Positions 17,403-25,413 of a stretch of 35,396 bases of DNA are shown one piece after another. A model generated the notes under the pieces. It was given only the letters and a program-made list of their open reading frames with translations. It made no database searches and had not been told where the DNA came from. Source of the stretch: an uncultured Geobacter sp. (GTDB lineage: Bacteria; Desulfobacterota; Desulfuromonadia; Geobacterales; DSM-12255); the NCBI GenBank assembly GCA_937860145.1, contig CALMBF010000129.1:1-35396 (forward strand), read 5' to 3'. The position numbers were made by a program, and so were the translations under genes. Each line of letters starts with the position of its first letter. The first letter of the stretch is position 1.

Positions 17403-19223
17403 ATGAAACAGCAGGGCGCCGACTCCTACTGGGGCGGCATCGTCAAATCCATGGGCCTGGTGTTCGGCGACATCGGCACCAGCCCGATCTATACCCTCAC
17501 GGTCATCGTCACCTTGGCCAAGCCGGAGCAGGAGAGCATCTACGGCATCCTCTCCCTCATCGTCTGGACCCTCATCACCCTCGTCAGCGTTGAATACGCC
17601 TGGCTCGCCATGAGCCTGGGGCGCAAGGGGGAGGGGGGGACCATCGTCCTCAAGGAGATCCTGGTCAAGCTCCTGAAGCCGGGGCGCCAGCTCGCCTTCG
17701 TCGGCTTCCTCTCCTACATCGGGGTCTGCCTCCTCCTGGGGGACGGGGTCATCACCCCGGCCATCTCCATCCTCTCGGCGGTCGAAGGTATGGAACTCAT
17801 CCCCGGGCTGGAGCACACCCCCCAGGGGCTGCTGATCGCCATTGCCGCGGTCATAGCCGTCGGCCTGTTCATCTTCCAGTTCAAGGGGACCGACAAGGTG
17901 GCCGGTGCCTTCGGCCCCCTCATGGTGGTCTGGTTCATAGCCCTGACCGCTTCGGGTCTCTTCTCCATCGTCGATCACCCGGAGGTGCTGAAGTCGGTCA
18001 ACCCCTGGTACGCGTTCAAATTCCTCCGCGACAACGGCCTCCCGGGGTTCTTCATCCTCTCCGAGGTCATCCTCTGCGCCACCGGCGGCGAGGCTCTCTA
18101 CGCCGACATGGGGCATCTGGGGCGCAAGCCGATCATCCGCGCCTGGTACTTCGTCTTCGCCGCCCTGGTAATCAACTACCTGGGGCAGGGGGCATTCATC
18201 ATCACCCACCCCAAGGCGACCAACATCCTCTTCGGCATGGTGAAGAACGAGGCGAGTTTCCTCTACATCCCCTTCCTGATCCTCACGGTCATCGCCACGG
18301 TCATCGCCTCCCAGGCCCTCATCAGCGGGGTCTTCTCCATCGTCTACCAGGGGATCACCACCCGGATCCTGCCGCTCCTGAAGGTCGACTACACCTCCAG
18401 CCACCTGAAATCCCAGATCTACATCAGCTCGGTGAACTGGTTCCTGATGGTGCTGGTCATCTTCATCATGCTGGTCTTCCGCAAGTCGGAAAACCTGGCC
18501 GCCGCCTACGGCCTGGCGGTTACCGGTACCATGACCATCACCGGCATCATGATGGTGATGATCTTTGCCAGGACCACCAAGAAGTGGAAGGTTCCCATCG
18601 CCCTCGGCGTCACCCTCCTGGATGCCGCCTTCCTGACCGCCAACCTGAACAAGCTCCCCCACGGCGGCTACTGGTCCATCATCCTGGCATCCGTCCCCTT
18701 TGTCGTGATCCTCATCTGGACCCGCGGACAGCGCGCCCTCTACCGGGCCCTCCGGCCACTGGACCTGGAGACGTTCCTCCTCAGCTACGAGCAGATCTTC
18801 GCCAAGGAGAAGAACATCCCCGGTACCGGTCTATTCTTCACCAAGGAGTGGAACGTCGTCCCCCCCTACGTGATCCACTGCATCATCAGGAGCAACATCA
18901 TCTACGAGCGGAACGTCTTCATCTCCATCGTCCGCACCGATGAACCCTTCGGCATCAGGACCAACCTGCGCACCGCCATCGGCTCCGGCCTGGATGCCTT
19001 CGAGATCCAGGCGGGGTACATGGAGAGGATCGACATCGAGAGCTTGCTGAAGAAGAACGGCATCATCGAAAAGGTCATCTTCTACGGCATCGAGGATATT
19101 GCCACCATGAACCCGGTCTGGCGGGTGTTCAGCACCATCAAGAAGCTCACCCCCAACTTCGTCCAGTTCAACAAGCTGCCTGCCAGCAAGCTGCAGGGGG
19201 TCGTGACCCGGGTGGAGATGTAG
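17403..19223 (+). CDS. kup: Kup-type low-affinity K+ uptake permease
   Basis: Kup (TrkD) imports K+ with protons across the inner membrane and is used in constitutive or acid-condition uptake. The 606-residue length and the N-terminal signature MGLVFGDIGTSPIYTL are diagnostic. About twelve membrane helices occupy residues 1-445, with GDGVITPAISILSAVEG near residues 111-127 and NYLGQGA near 258; the remaining C-terminal part is cytoplasmic. Expression is expected to be governed by the upstream c-di-AMP riboswitch. The gene converges with the NERD gene, leaving only three bases between stops and no terminator of its own. Confidence 0.96.
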   Translation: MKQQGADSYWGGIVKSMGLVFGDIGTSPIYTLTVIVTLAKPEQESIYGILSLIVWTLITLVSVEYAWLAMSLGRKGEGGTIVLKEILVKLLKPGRQLAFVGFLSYIGVCLLLGDGVITPAISILSAVEGMELIPGLEHTPQGLLIAIAAVIAVGLFIFQFKGTDKVAGAFGPLMVVWFIALTASGLFSIVDHPEVLKSVNPWYAFKFLRDNGLPGFFILSEVILCATGGEALYADMGHLGRKPIIRAWYFVFAALVINYLGQGAFIITHPKATNILFGMVKNEASFLYIPFLILTVIATVIASQALISGVFSIVYQGITTRILPLLKVDYTSSHLKSQIYISSVNWFLMVLVIFIMLVFRKSENLAAAYGLAVTGTMTITGIMMVMIFARTTKKWKVPIALGVTLLDAAFLTANLNKLPHGGYWSIILASVPFVVILIWTRGQRALYRALRPLDLETFLLSYEQIFAKEKNIPGTGLFFTKEWNVVPPYVIHCIIRSNIIYERNVFISIVRTDEPFGIRTNLRTAIGSGLDAFEIQAGYMERIDIESLLKKNGIIEKVIFYGIEDIATMNPVWRVFSTIKKLTPNFVQFNKLPASKLQGVVTRVEM

Positions 19224-19226
19224 GCC

Positions 19227-20810
19227 CTACCGGCGGCCGAGGAGGAGGCTTTCCACCTGTGCCGGGGTCGGCCGCTTGCCGAAGGCATGCTCCCGCCGTG
19301 CCTCGGCATCGATGTTCTCCAGGACCGCCACGAGGCGGTCGCTCCGGATGACCCGGTAGTACCGGCCGATCCGCTCGTCGAGAGCGGCAATATCGGCGGA
19401 TTCCGGGAACACGACGATGCCGTGGACCGGCAGACGCCACTGGGGCTGGCGCTGCTGCACCAGGTTCATCAGGCTCATGGCATACTCCCGCACCTGGTGG
19501 TAGGGATTGACCCCCCAGGAACTCTTCACCCCCACCGGCTCCCTCGTACCGTCCCGGCACTGCCACGGCGAATTTGCCGTCTCCCCCTCCGCCGTGACCT
19601 CTCCCCAGTAGTTCTTCACCTCCAGGACCACCAGGCAGTTCTTGCTGACCACCACGAAGTCGATGACCTTGCTCGTCGCCTTCCCCCCCGCCACGTCCAG
19701 ATGGGGGAGGACGAGCCATTCCCCCCTTCCTGCGGCCGGGCTCGCCGCGAGGGTCGCGAAGACCCGTTTTTCGAAGGCATTGGCGAACTGCGGGGTGATG
19801 GCCTGGGCCAGGGCCCGGGATGCCTCGGTCTTCTCCTTGCTGGGGGCGTTCCGGTACTTGTCCAGCTCGGTCTGCAGGCTGAGCTTTTCCGCTTCGGTCC
19901 GCGCCAGCTCCTCCCGGAAGCTGGCCGCCTGCCGGTTGCGCTCCGCCTCCAGTTCACCGATGATCGTGGTCGAAATGTCCCGGTACTGGGTGACATCCTG
20001 GATCCGCTGTTCTAGCTCGCGGATCCGGTCCACGTAGGCTTCGAACTGCAGGTGGAAGTGGCGCTCCCGGTCCTTGATCCGGTCTTCGTTATCCTCCAGC
20101 TGGCGCAGGTAGGTGGCTGCGCGCTCCATCAGCTCGGCTTCCCGCCGGGCCGCGCTCCGCACCTCGCTGCGCCTGATCTTGAGGAACAGTTCGATGATGA
20201 GCCAGATCCCGGTGCCCCCCAGGAGGGAACCGGCCATGGTGAGCAGGTACTTCCGCCAGAGCTCGTTGTCCCGGAAAGGGTTCCTGAGCCACATCCGGTA
20301 GTCTTCGCTGAAGGTCGGGATGGTACTGATGGTGTAGACCCGGCCGATGATCTCCCCCTGCCGGGCCTGCTTCCCCCGGGGGGCCAGCAGGTCGAACACC
20401 GATGTGGACGCCGGCGTCCGGAGTATCACGTAGGGGAATTCGGACAGCCGGTCGAGCCGGAACCCCTGCCTGCCGTAGAGCTTGGGATTGGTGGCGAAGA
20501 GGAGTTTCTGGTCGGGGCAGACCTCCTGTTCCGAGCGACAGTCGGTGATCACCAGGGCGAAGACGTTGTAGTCCCGGTCCAGGAGCTGCTGGAGGGGGGG
20601 GTAATCGCGGGCGACGATGAGGCGGGACAGCTCGTTGGCGTCGACCCCCAGGTTGGACTCGGCGTGGATCTTGATGAGGGTCTTGCTGATATGGTTCGAG
20701 TAGTTCTTGCCGTTCAGGTAGTTGGCAAAGAGCACGGCGGCAGAGAGGATGATGCCGAGACGGATGAGGGTAGCGGCAGCCTGGCGCATGCCGGTCGCTG
20801 AAAATACCAT
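19227..20810 (-). CDS. membrane-anchored NERD (nuclease-related) domain protein
   Basis: A 527-residue protein with an unusual layout. Residues about 9-28 form a first membrane helix, 30-185 an extracytoplasmic region with two cysteines (CRSEQEVC), 190-212 a second membrane helix, 215-325 a long charged coiled coil, and 345-460 a NERD domain. NERD features seen are FEKRVF, VIDFVVVS and VLEVKNYWG, where the Asp and the Glu-x-Lys match the nuclease-like active-site pattern. The topology looks like a sensor (membrane-flanked periplasmic domain) with a nuclease-like output instead of a kinase. GAGG precedes the start. Substrate and trigger are unknown; a role in DNA processing or defence is only inference. 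Confidence 0.8.
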   Translation of the reverse strand: MVFSATGMRQAAATLIRLGIILSAAVLFANYLNGKNYSNHISKTLIKIHAESNLGVDANELSRLIVARDYPPLQQLLDRDYNVFALVITDCRSEQEVCPDQKLLFATNPKLYGRQGFRLDRLSEFPYVILRTPASTSVFDLLAPRGKQARQGEIIGRVYTISTIPTFSEDYRMWLRNPFRDNELWRKYLLTMAGSLLGGTGIWLIIELFLKIRRSEVRSAARREAELMERAATYLRQLEDNEDRIKDRERHFHLQFEAYVDRIRELEQRIQDVTQYRDISTTIIGELEAERNRQAASFREELARTEAEKLSLQTELDKYRNAPSKEKTEASRALAQAITPQFANAFEKRVFATLAASPAAGRGEWLVLPHLDVAGGKATSKVIDFVVVSKNCLVVLEVKNYWGEVTAEGETANSPWQCRDGTREPVGVKSSWGVNPYHQVREYAMSLMNLVQQRQPQWRLPVHGIVVFPESADIAALDERIGRYYRVIRSDRLVAVLENIDAEARREHAFGKRPTPAQVESLLLGRR

Positions 20811-20836
20811 AAATCCTCGTCAGGGATGGAGGTTCT

Positions 20837-20856
20837 CCCCGGGTCGAAACCCGGGG
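20837..20856 (-). promoter_or_regulatory. stable UUCG-loop hairpin in the leader of the NERD gene
   Basis: On the minus strand CCCCGGGT and ACCCGGGG form an 8-bp stem closed by the loop TTCG, 26 bases ahead of the start codon. It lacks a T-run, so it is more likely a leader or stability hairpin than a terminator. Confidence 0.5.
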
Positions 20857-20880
20857 GAAGGGGCTACTCCCCATTGAGTT

Positions 20881-20889
20881 ATTCTACCA
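20881..20889 (-). promoter_or_regulatory. possible extended -10 promoter of the NERD gene
   Basis: Minus-strand TGGTAGAAT is an extended -10 element about 70 bases before the start at 20810. A TTGCCC lies 19 bases upstream of the hexamer as a poor -35. It sits just after the terminator of the cytochrome operon, where an independent promoter is needed. Confidence 0.35.
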
Positions 20890-20909
20890 AGCTTCTGCCG
20901 GAGCGGGGC

Positions 20910-20946
20910 AAAAAAAGCCCTGCGCGCTCCGTCGGAGGTGCAGGGC
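20910..20946 (-). terminator. intrinsic terminator at the end of the cytochrome operon
   Basis: Read on the minus strand, GCCCTGC (20946-20940) pairs with GCAGGGC (20923-20917), with an inner CTCC/GGAG stem, followed by seven Ts (20916-20910). It lies 27 bases after the stop of the OmcS-like gene. Confidence 0.9.
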
Positions 20947-20972
20947 AAGAGCGTGCCGGCTGAGCCGTCCCC

Positions 20973-22286
20973 TTATTGGGGTTGCACCTGGTGGCTGTCG
21001 TTCCAGTGGCACTTGTTGCAGAGCGACCCCTGGTTGATGGCGAAGCCGCCGGCATCCCGGCCGTACATCGCCTGCTGGTACTCCTGGACGGTCTTGCCCG
21101 TGGCGTTCTCCCCCTTCTGGCCGTCGATTGTCGGGGCGTTCGTCCCGGGCCAGGAACCGGAGACGGTCAGGTATGAACCGGGGGTCGTGTTCCAGCGGGT
21201 GGCGCTGCCCCAGGCCGAGGCGTGTGCCCGGTGGCAGGTGAGGCAGCTGACGTTGTTCCCCGCCGTTGCCCCGGCGGTGGAGGAGGTATCGGCCGCCAGG
21301 GCCGTGAGGTCACCCGTCCCCTCCTCGAACGGCACGAGGGAGGTGTAGGACGTGGCGATCGTCCCGGTGTAGAGGTACGACTTGAGGTAGGAGTTGTACT
21401 CGTCCGCCTCCGACTGCAGCTTGGCGGAGATCCCGGCGGGGTGGGACGCCACCGGCGAGGTCCCGGTCAGGGAGTGCTGGTAGGCGCCGTGGCAGTTGGC
21501 GCACCACTCGGACATGCCGCTGCCGTAGGCGACCCGCACATCCCCCGCCCCTTCGGAACGATTGTAGGTCGTGGGGGAGACGGCCACCGGCGGATTGTTG
21601 ACAAAGGCCGCGGCCGGCGTGGCGGCGACTGCCGCGGGGAGATAGCCCGCTCCACCCAGGAGCCGGTAGGAGCCGACCGCCTCGGTAGCCGTGGGGAGGG
21701 TGCCGTAGGAACCGGAGGCGAAGGTCGGCTTGCCGCCGGTTCCTACGGTTCCGTTCGTGTCGAGCTGGCGGTACCTGCCGTGGGGGTCGTGGCAGCTGGT
21801 GCACCCCAGGCCCGCTGCCGGGTAGGTGCCACCCGGTGCGACGCTGAACCGGCTGTCCGGGAAGTAGAGGAAATCGGCGGCCACGATGTTGTGGCCGTGG
21901 CTGTCGCCGCTGCTGGCGGTCACCTGTCCCGTAACGGAATTGACCCAGCTGTAGCTCTTCTGCAGGTAGGCGAAGTCGCCACCCGGGGTGAGCTGGACCG
22001 GGGGGGCTCCGGGAGCGGGGGGGGGAGAGGTCGCCACCCGGTACCCGTCTCCCGGGATCGACCCGGCATGGCAGAGGAGGCAGGTGGAGCTGGCATCGCT
22101 CCCCCGCAGGAGGTAGCGGTTGCCGGTCCCCGTCCCTGTGCCGACCCCCACCGGTTGCCCTTCGCTGGAGTTGTGCATGGTGTGGCAGCCGTCGCAGGAC
22201 GCTACCCCGCCGTCATGGAAGGCCGGAGCCTGGCCTGCCGTTGCGAGCAAAAGGGCGACTGCCGTGGCAATGGACGCTCTGTTCAT
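20973..22286 (-). CDS. OmcS-like hexahaem c-type cytochrome (nanowire subunit family)
   Basis: A 437-residue secreted cytochrome with six CxxCH sites: CDGCH, CLLCH, CTSCH, CANCH, CLTCH and CNKCH. A signal peptide ends at QAPA, leaving a mature N-terminus FHDGGVASCDGCHTMHNS. This matches OmcS of Geobacter, whose monomers polymerise into extracellular haem filaments. Mature His16 (in CHTMH), which from memory coordinates a haem of the neighbouring subunit in OmcS, is present, as are PGGTYPA, SCHDPHG, GMSEWCANCH and CHRAHAS. ATG 22286 is chosen over an upstream in-frame GTG (22298) because GAGG is correctly placed. It is the last gene of the operon. A second member of the family lies at the window's right edge, as omcS and omcT do in G. 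sulfurreducens. It could be an OmcT-like paralogue. Confidence 0.9.
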   Translation of the reverse strand: MNRASIATAVALLLATAGQAPAFHDGGVASCDGCHTMHNSSEGQPVGVGTGTGTGNRYLLRGSDASSTCLLCHAGSIPGDGYRVATSPPPAPGAPPVQLTPGGDFAYLQKSYSWVNSVTGQVTASSGDSHGHNIVAADFLYFPDSRFSVAPGGTYPAAGLGCTSCHDPHGRYRQLDTNGTVGTGGKPTFASGSYGTLPTATEAVGSYRLLGGAGYLPAAVAATPAAAFVNNPPVAVSPTTYNRSEGAGDVRVAYGSGMSEWCANCHGAYQHSLTGTSPVASHPAGISAKLQSEADEYNSYLKSYLYTGTIATSYTSLVPFEEGTGDLTALAADTSSTAGATAGNNVSCLTCHRAHASAWGSATRWNTTPGSYLTVSGSWPGTNAPTIDGQKGENATGKTVQEYQQAMYGRDAGGFAINQGSLCNKCHWNDSHQVQPQ

Positions 22287-22306
22287 GGAGCCTCGCACGG
22301 ATCGGG

Positions 22307-22642
22307 TCAGGGCTGTTGCGTGACCTTGTGGTAGGTTGCCTGCTGGCCGGTCCCCTCGAGGATGAACTCCTCACCCTCGAGGCGGCCGGTCAGGGTCCGG
22401 ATTTTCCCCTGGAAATCGATGTCGATCCTGACCCGGTTGGTGTTGTCCACGATCGACCAGGTGAACGCCAGGGAGGGGCGGTCCTTGACGACGAAGACGC
22501 CGCTCTTGTCGGCCCTGAATGCCACGGTTTCCGGGGTCTGGACGTTGCCCCAGAGACCGATCAGGTCGCTGCTGGTCTTGTTGCACCCCAGGATGAAGAT
22601 GACGACGATGGGGACGAGCTTTAAGGTAGATAGTGCCTTCAT
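22307..22642 (-). CDS. small predicted lipoprotein
   Basis: A 111-residue protein with a short signal peptide and a lipobox ending ILGC at Cys20, so it should be lipid-anchored after LspA cleavage. The mature part is rich in beta-strand patterns (AFRADKSGVFVV, RVRIDIDFQGKI, RLEGEEFIL), like small beta-sandwich or lipocalin-like domains, but no family is recognised. AAGGAG precedes the start. It lies 20 bases upstream of the OmcS-like gene and 37 after the Sel1 gene, inside the cytochrome operon. Confidence 0.75.
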   Translation of the reverse strand: MKALSTLKLVPIVVIFILGCNKTSSDLIGLWGNVQTPETVAFRADKSGVFVVKDRPSLAFTWSIVDNTNRVRIDIDFQGKIRTLTGRLEGEEFILEGTGQQATYHKVTQQP

Positions 22643-22679
22643 GCGTGCTCCTTGCGTTGTGAGTGAGGGTGGTGCAGGG

Positions 22680-23195
22680 CTACTGCTCCCCCATGACGGT
22701 GAGCAGCTTGCGGGCTCCGACGTGCCCCTGCCTGGCGGCCTTGCGGAGCCATTTCACCGCTTCCTTGCGGTCCTTGGGGACCCCTTCGCCGTTGGTGTAC
22801 ATGAGCCCGAGGTCGAACTGGGACTGGGCATGCCCCTGTTCCGCGGCTTTCCGGTACCAGGCGGCCGCTTCCTTCAGGTCCAGGGGGACTCCGTCCCCCT
22901 TGTCGTAGATCATGCCGAGATTGTTCTGGGCCCGGACATGCCCCTTGTCCGCGGCCCGGCGGAGCCAGCGGATCGCTTCGGCCTTGTCCGGCCGGACCCC
23001 TTCCCCCCGGTAGTACATGATCCCGAGGAGGTAGGCGGAGTCGGAGCTGCCGTCCTCCTTCAGGAGCTTCAGGGCGGTGGGGAAGTCCCGGTGCTGGTAG
23101 GCCTTCATCCCGGCGCTGAAATCGGCCCGGCTGGCCAGGGCCGAGAAGAGGCCGAGGAGCAGGGCAATGGACAGTCTGGTGGTGAGTCGTTTCAT
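22680..23195 (-). CDS. secreted Sel1-repeat (TPR-like) protein
   Basis: A 171-residue protein with a signal peptide (MKRLTTRLSIALLLGLFSAL) and three Sel1-type repeats of about 36 residues, each with the pattern LGxMYxxGxGV followed by EAxxWxRKAAxxGH. Such repeats form helical scaffolds for protein-protein contact. In this setting a periplasmic adaptor for cytochrome or outer-membrane assembly is plausible, but that is inference. It sits 23 bases after the NHL-repeat gene. Confidence 0.85.
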   Translation of the reverse strand: MKRLTTRLSIALLLGLFSALASRADFSAGMKAYQHRDFPTALKLLKEDGSSDSAYLLGIMYYRGEGVRPDKAEAIRWLRRAADKGHVRAQNNLGMIYDKGDGVPLDLKEAAAWYRKAAEQGHAQSQFDLGLMYTNGEGVPKDRKEAVKWLRKAARQGHVGARKLLTVMGEQ

Positions 23196-23218
23196 GGTCG
23201 GTTATCTCTCCCGGTTGG

Positions 23219-24115
23219 TTACTTGAGTGCTTCGAAGAGCTGGACCCGGTTGTTGTTCCGGTCGGCCACGACGATGGTGCTGCCGCAGACCGCCACCTGC
23301 CCCGGGTAGTAGAGCTGACCCTCCTTCCAGCCGAGGGTCGCGATCCGCCCCGTCGGGCTCCCGTCCGGCCCGAGGGTGGCGATGGTGCCGCCGTCCTGGT
23401 CCACGAGGAAGAGGCCGCCCCGGTCGTCGCTCGTCAGGTAGGTGGGGAAGCTGACGGACTCCTGCAGCTTCGCCGTGAGGGGGGAGAACGACTCCGCCCC
23501 GTTGCGGGCGATCAGCACGGCCCCCTTCGTGCCGTCCAGGAGGAGCAGGTCCCCCGAGGGGGTGACCGCCAGGTCCGAGGGGAAGCCGTGGTCACCCGGG
23601 AGGGGAACCTGCCTGATGAACGCTCCGGCCTGATTGAGGACCAGGACCCGCTGTCCGAACAGGTCGAGGAGGTAGATGGTGCCGCTCCCGTCGACCCGGA
23701 AGCTGCGGATGCTCATCGTCCCGGGTGCCGGGATCCCCTGGGGATCCAGGTAGCCGGCAAAGGCCCCGTCGGGGGTCAGGTGGACGATCCGGTGGAGGCG
23801 GCCGTCCAGGGCGTAGATGTCGCCCCCGGGGGCGAGCTGGAGCCGGAGGGGATAGGAGAGCTGGGGAACCTTGATCTCCGTTCCCCCCTTGACCCCGTCA
23901 CTCCCGAGGGTGAAGCGGAGCAGCCGGCCGTTGGCCGTGTCGGCAACGATAAGGGCCTTGTCGGTGCAGGCGACCCCCTCGGGTGCCTTGAGGCTCCCCC
24001 CCTTGTCGTCCTTGTAGAGGGAGGTGGTCTGTTTGTACTTGTCAGCGGCTGCCTGGCAGGCGAGGGGGAGCATGACGGCCAGGATCACGATGATGGGGAT
24101 GAACGATCGTCGCAT
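23219..24115 (-). CDS. secreted NHL-repeat beta-propeller protein
   Basis: A 298-residue protein with a signal peptide starting MRRSFIPIIVILAVMLPL. The mature part shows repeated blades such as APEGVACTDKALIVADTANG, YPLRLQLAPGGDIYALDG and a last VVADRNNNRVQLFE, as in NHL six-bladed propellers. The open frame extends 37 codons upstream into the 16-haem gene, but ATG 24115 has GAGGTG ahead and begins the signal peptide, five bases after the previous stop. There is a Cys after the hydrophobic stretch (LPLAC), yet the lipobox is imperfect, so lipidation is uncertain. NHL propellers are often encoded beside OmcS/OmcE-type cytochromes; their role is not established. Confidence 0.85.
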   Translation of the reverse strand: MRRSFIPIIVILAVMLPLACQAAADKYKQTTSLYKDDKGGSLKAPEGVACTDKALIVADTANGRLLRFTLGSDGVKGGTEIKVPQLSYPLRLQLAPGGDIYALDGRLHRIVHLTPDGAFAGYLDPQGIPAPGTMSIRSFRVDGSGTIYLLDLFGQRVLVLNQAGAFIRQVPLPGDHGFPSDLAVTPSGDLLLLDGTKGAVLIARNGAESFSPLTAKLQESVSFPTYLTSDDRGGLFLVDQDGGTIATLGPDGSPTGRIATLGWKEGQLYYPGQVAVCGSTIVVADRNNNRVQLFEALK

Positions 24116-24120
24116 GGTGG

Positions 24121-25401
24121 TCACCTCTTGAATTGCTCGTGGCACTGGACGCAGAGGTCGCTCGTGGTCGGGAACGGGATGAAGTGCTTGTAGTCGGTCC
24201 CGTGGGAACGGTGGCACGAGAGGCACTGCAGGGTCTGGTTCTTGTTGCGGGGGTCCTTCACCTTGTCACCGATTGGGTGGGTGGAGTGCTTCTGCCAGTC
24301 GTGGCACTTGCCGCACAGTTCGATGGTGGAGGCGTTGTTGACCAGGAACAGGTTATCCGACCCGTGGGGGTCGTGGCAGGCGATGCAGTTCCCCTCCATG
24401 ATCGGCTTGTGCTTGGTCACCGACTTCTCCTGCCGCTGGATGGTGTCCTTGTGGCAGGAACCGCACAGGGTGAGGAGGTCCCCCTTGATCAGCGCCTTCT
24501 GCCTGGAGGCGTGGGGGTTGTGGCAGGCGAGGCACCCCCGCCCGGCGAGCAGCGGCCAGTGGATCCGGTTCTTGCCCATGGCCGTGTTGACCATGTCGTT
24601 GTGGCACCCCTTGCAGAGCTCGAAACCGGTGCGCTTGGTCTTGAGAGGGTTCGCCGAACCGGCCTCCTCGTGGCACTGGTTGCACATCCTGTTGGCCACG
24701 GGCTTGTGCACGGTGTTGTAGAGGATGCTCGGACGGTCGGACCCGTGGGGGTCGTGGCAGGAGGTACAGCGGGAGCCTGCCACCGGGTAGTTCATGTGCT
24801 GCTTGATGAACAGGGGCTTGGTGGCATTGTGGCAGCCGAGGCAGAGGCCCGGGACGTCGCTCTTCAGCAGGAAGCCCCCCTTGGTCGAGGCGTGGGGGTC
24901 GTGGCAGGTGAGGCACCCCTTGGCCACCGGCGGGTGCTTGAACCTGGCCTTGGCCACCGCGTCACCCATCTCCTTGTGGCAGGAGAAGCAGAGGTCGTTC
25001 CCCCCCTTGACCAGGTTGGACTTGTTGGCGGCCGCGTGGGGGTCGTGGCACTTCATGCAGCTCCCCTCCCCCACGACCTTGTGGACGCTCTTGGCATCCG
25101 CCGGCACGACGCTACTGTGGCAGAGGCGGCAGATGGAGCCGGTCTCGGCGGCGAGCAGCTTGCCGTGGGAAGAGGCATGGGGGCTGTGGCAGCCGATGCA
25201 CTCCCCCGCCTTAAGGGGGGTGTGGACGAACGGCTTCTTCACCGTCTCCTGCATGTCGTTGTGGCAGTTCAGGCAGAGCTTGCCGCTTGCCCCCGGCTTG
25301 AGCTTGAATTTCAGGGCATTGTCCTCGGCCCGGACGATGCCGCCGGGCAGCAGCAGGAGGGCGAGGGTAAAGGCGATGGCTATGGTCAATCGTTGGGTCA
25401 T
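24121..25401 (-). CDS. 16-haem periplasmic c-type cytochrome
   Basis: A 426-residue protein with a signal peptide (cleavage after VRA) and sixteen CxxCH motifs. They come as eight two-haem modules of about 50 residues: a CxxCH followed by PHAS or PHGS, a leucine pair, then the next CxxCH and a free His that can act as distal ligand. This is the doubled-CXXCH family. No lipobox is visible, so a soluble periplasmic or secreted electron carrier is likely. GAGAGGAG precedes the start. It follows the related 26-haem gene by 12 bases, suggesting tandem duplication and module gain. Confidence 0.9.
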   Translation of the reverse strand: MTQRLTIAIAFTLALLLLPGGIVRAEDNALKFKLKPGASGKLCLNCHNDMQETVKKPFVHTPLKAGECIGCHSPHASSHGKLLAAETGSICRLCHSSVVPADAKSVHKVVGEGSCMKCHDPHAAANKSNLVKGGNDLCFSCHKEMGDAVAKARFKHPPVAKGCLTCHDPHASTKGGFLLKSDVPGLCLGCHNATKPLFIKQHMNYPVAGSRCTSCHDPHGSDRPSILYNTVHKPVANRMCNQCHEEAGSANPLKTKRTGFELCKGCHNDMVNTAMGKNRIHWPLLAGRGCLACHNPHASRQKALIKGDLLTLCGSCHKDTIQRQEKSVTKHKPIMEGNCIACHDPHGSDNLFLVNNASTIELCGKCHDWQKHSTHPIGDKVKDPRNKNQTLQCLSCHRSHGTDYKHFIPFPTTSDLCVQCHEQFKR

Positions 25402-25413
25402 GGCATGCTCCTC

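Noticed and set aside
22287-22298. GTG 22298 as start of the left OmcS-like gene
   Set aside because: ATG 22286 has GAGG at proper distance and gives a signal peptide like that of OmcS.
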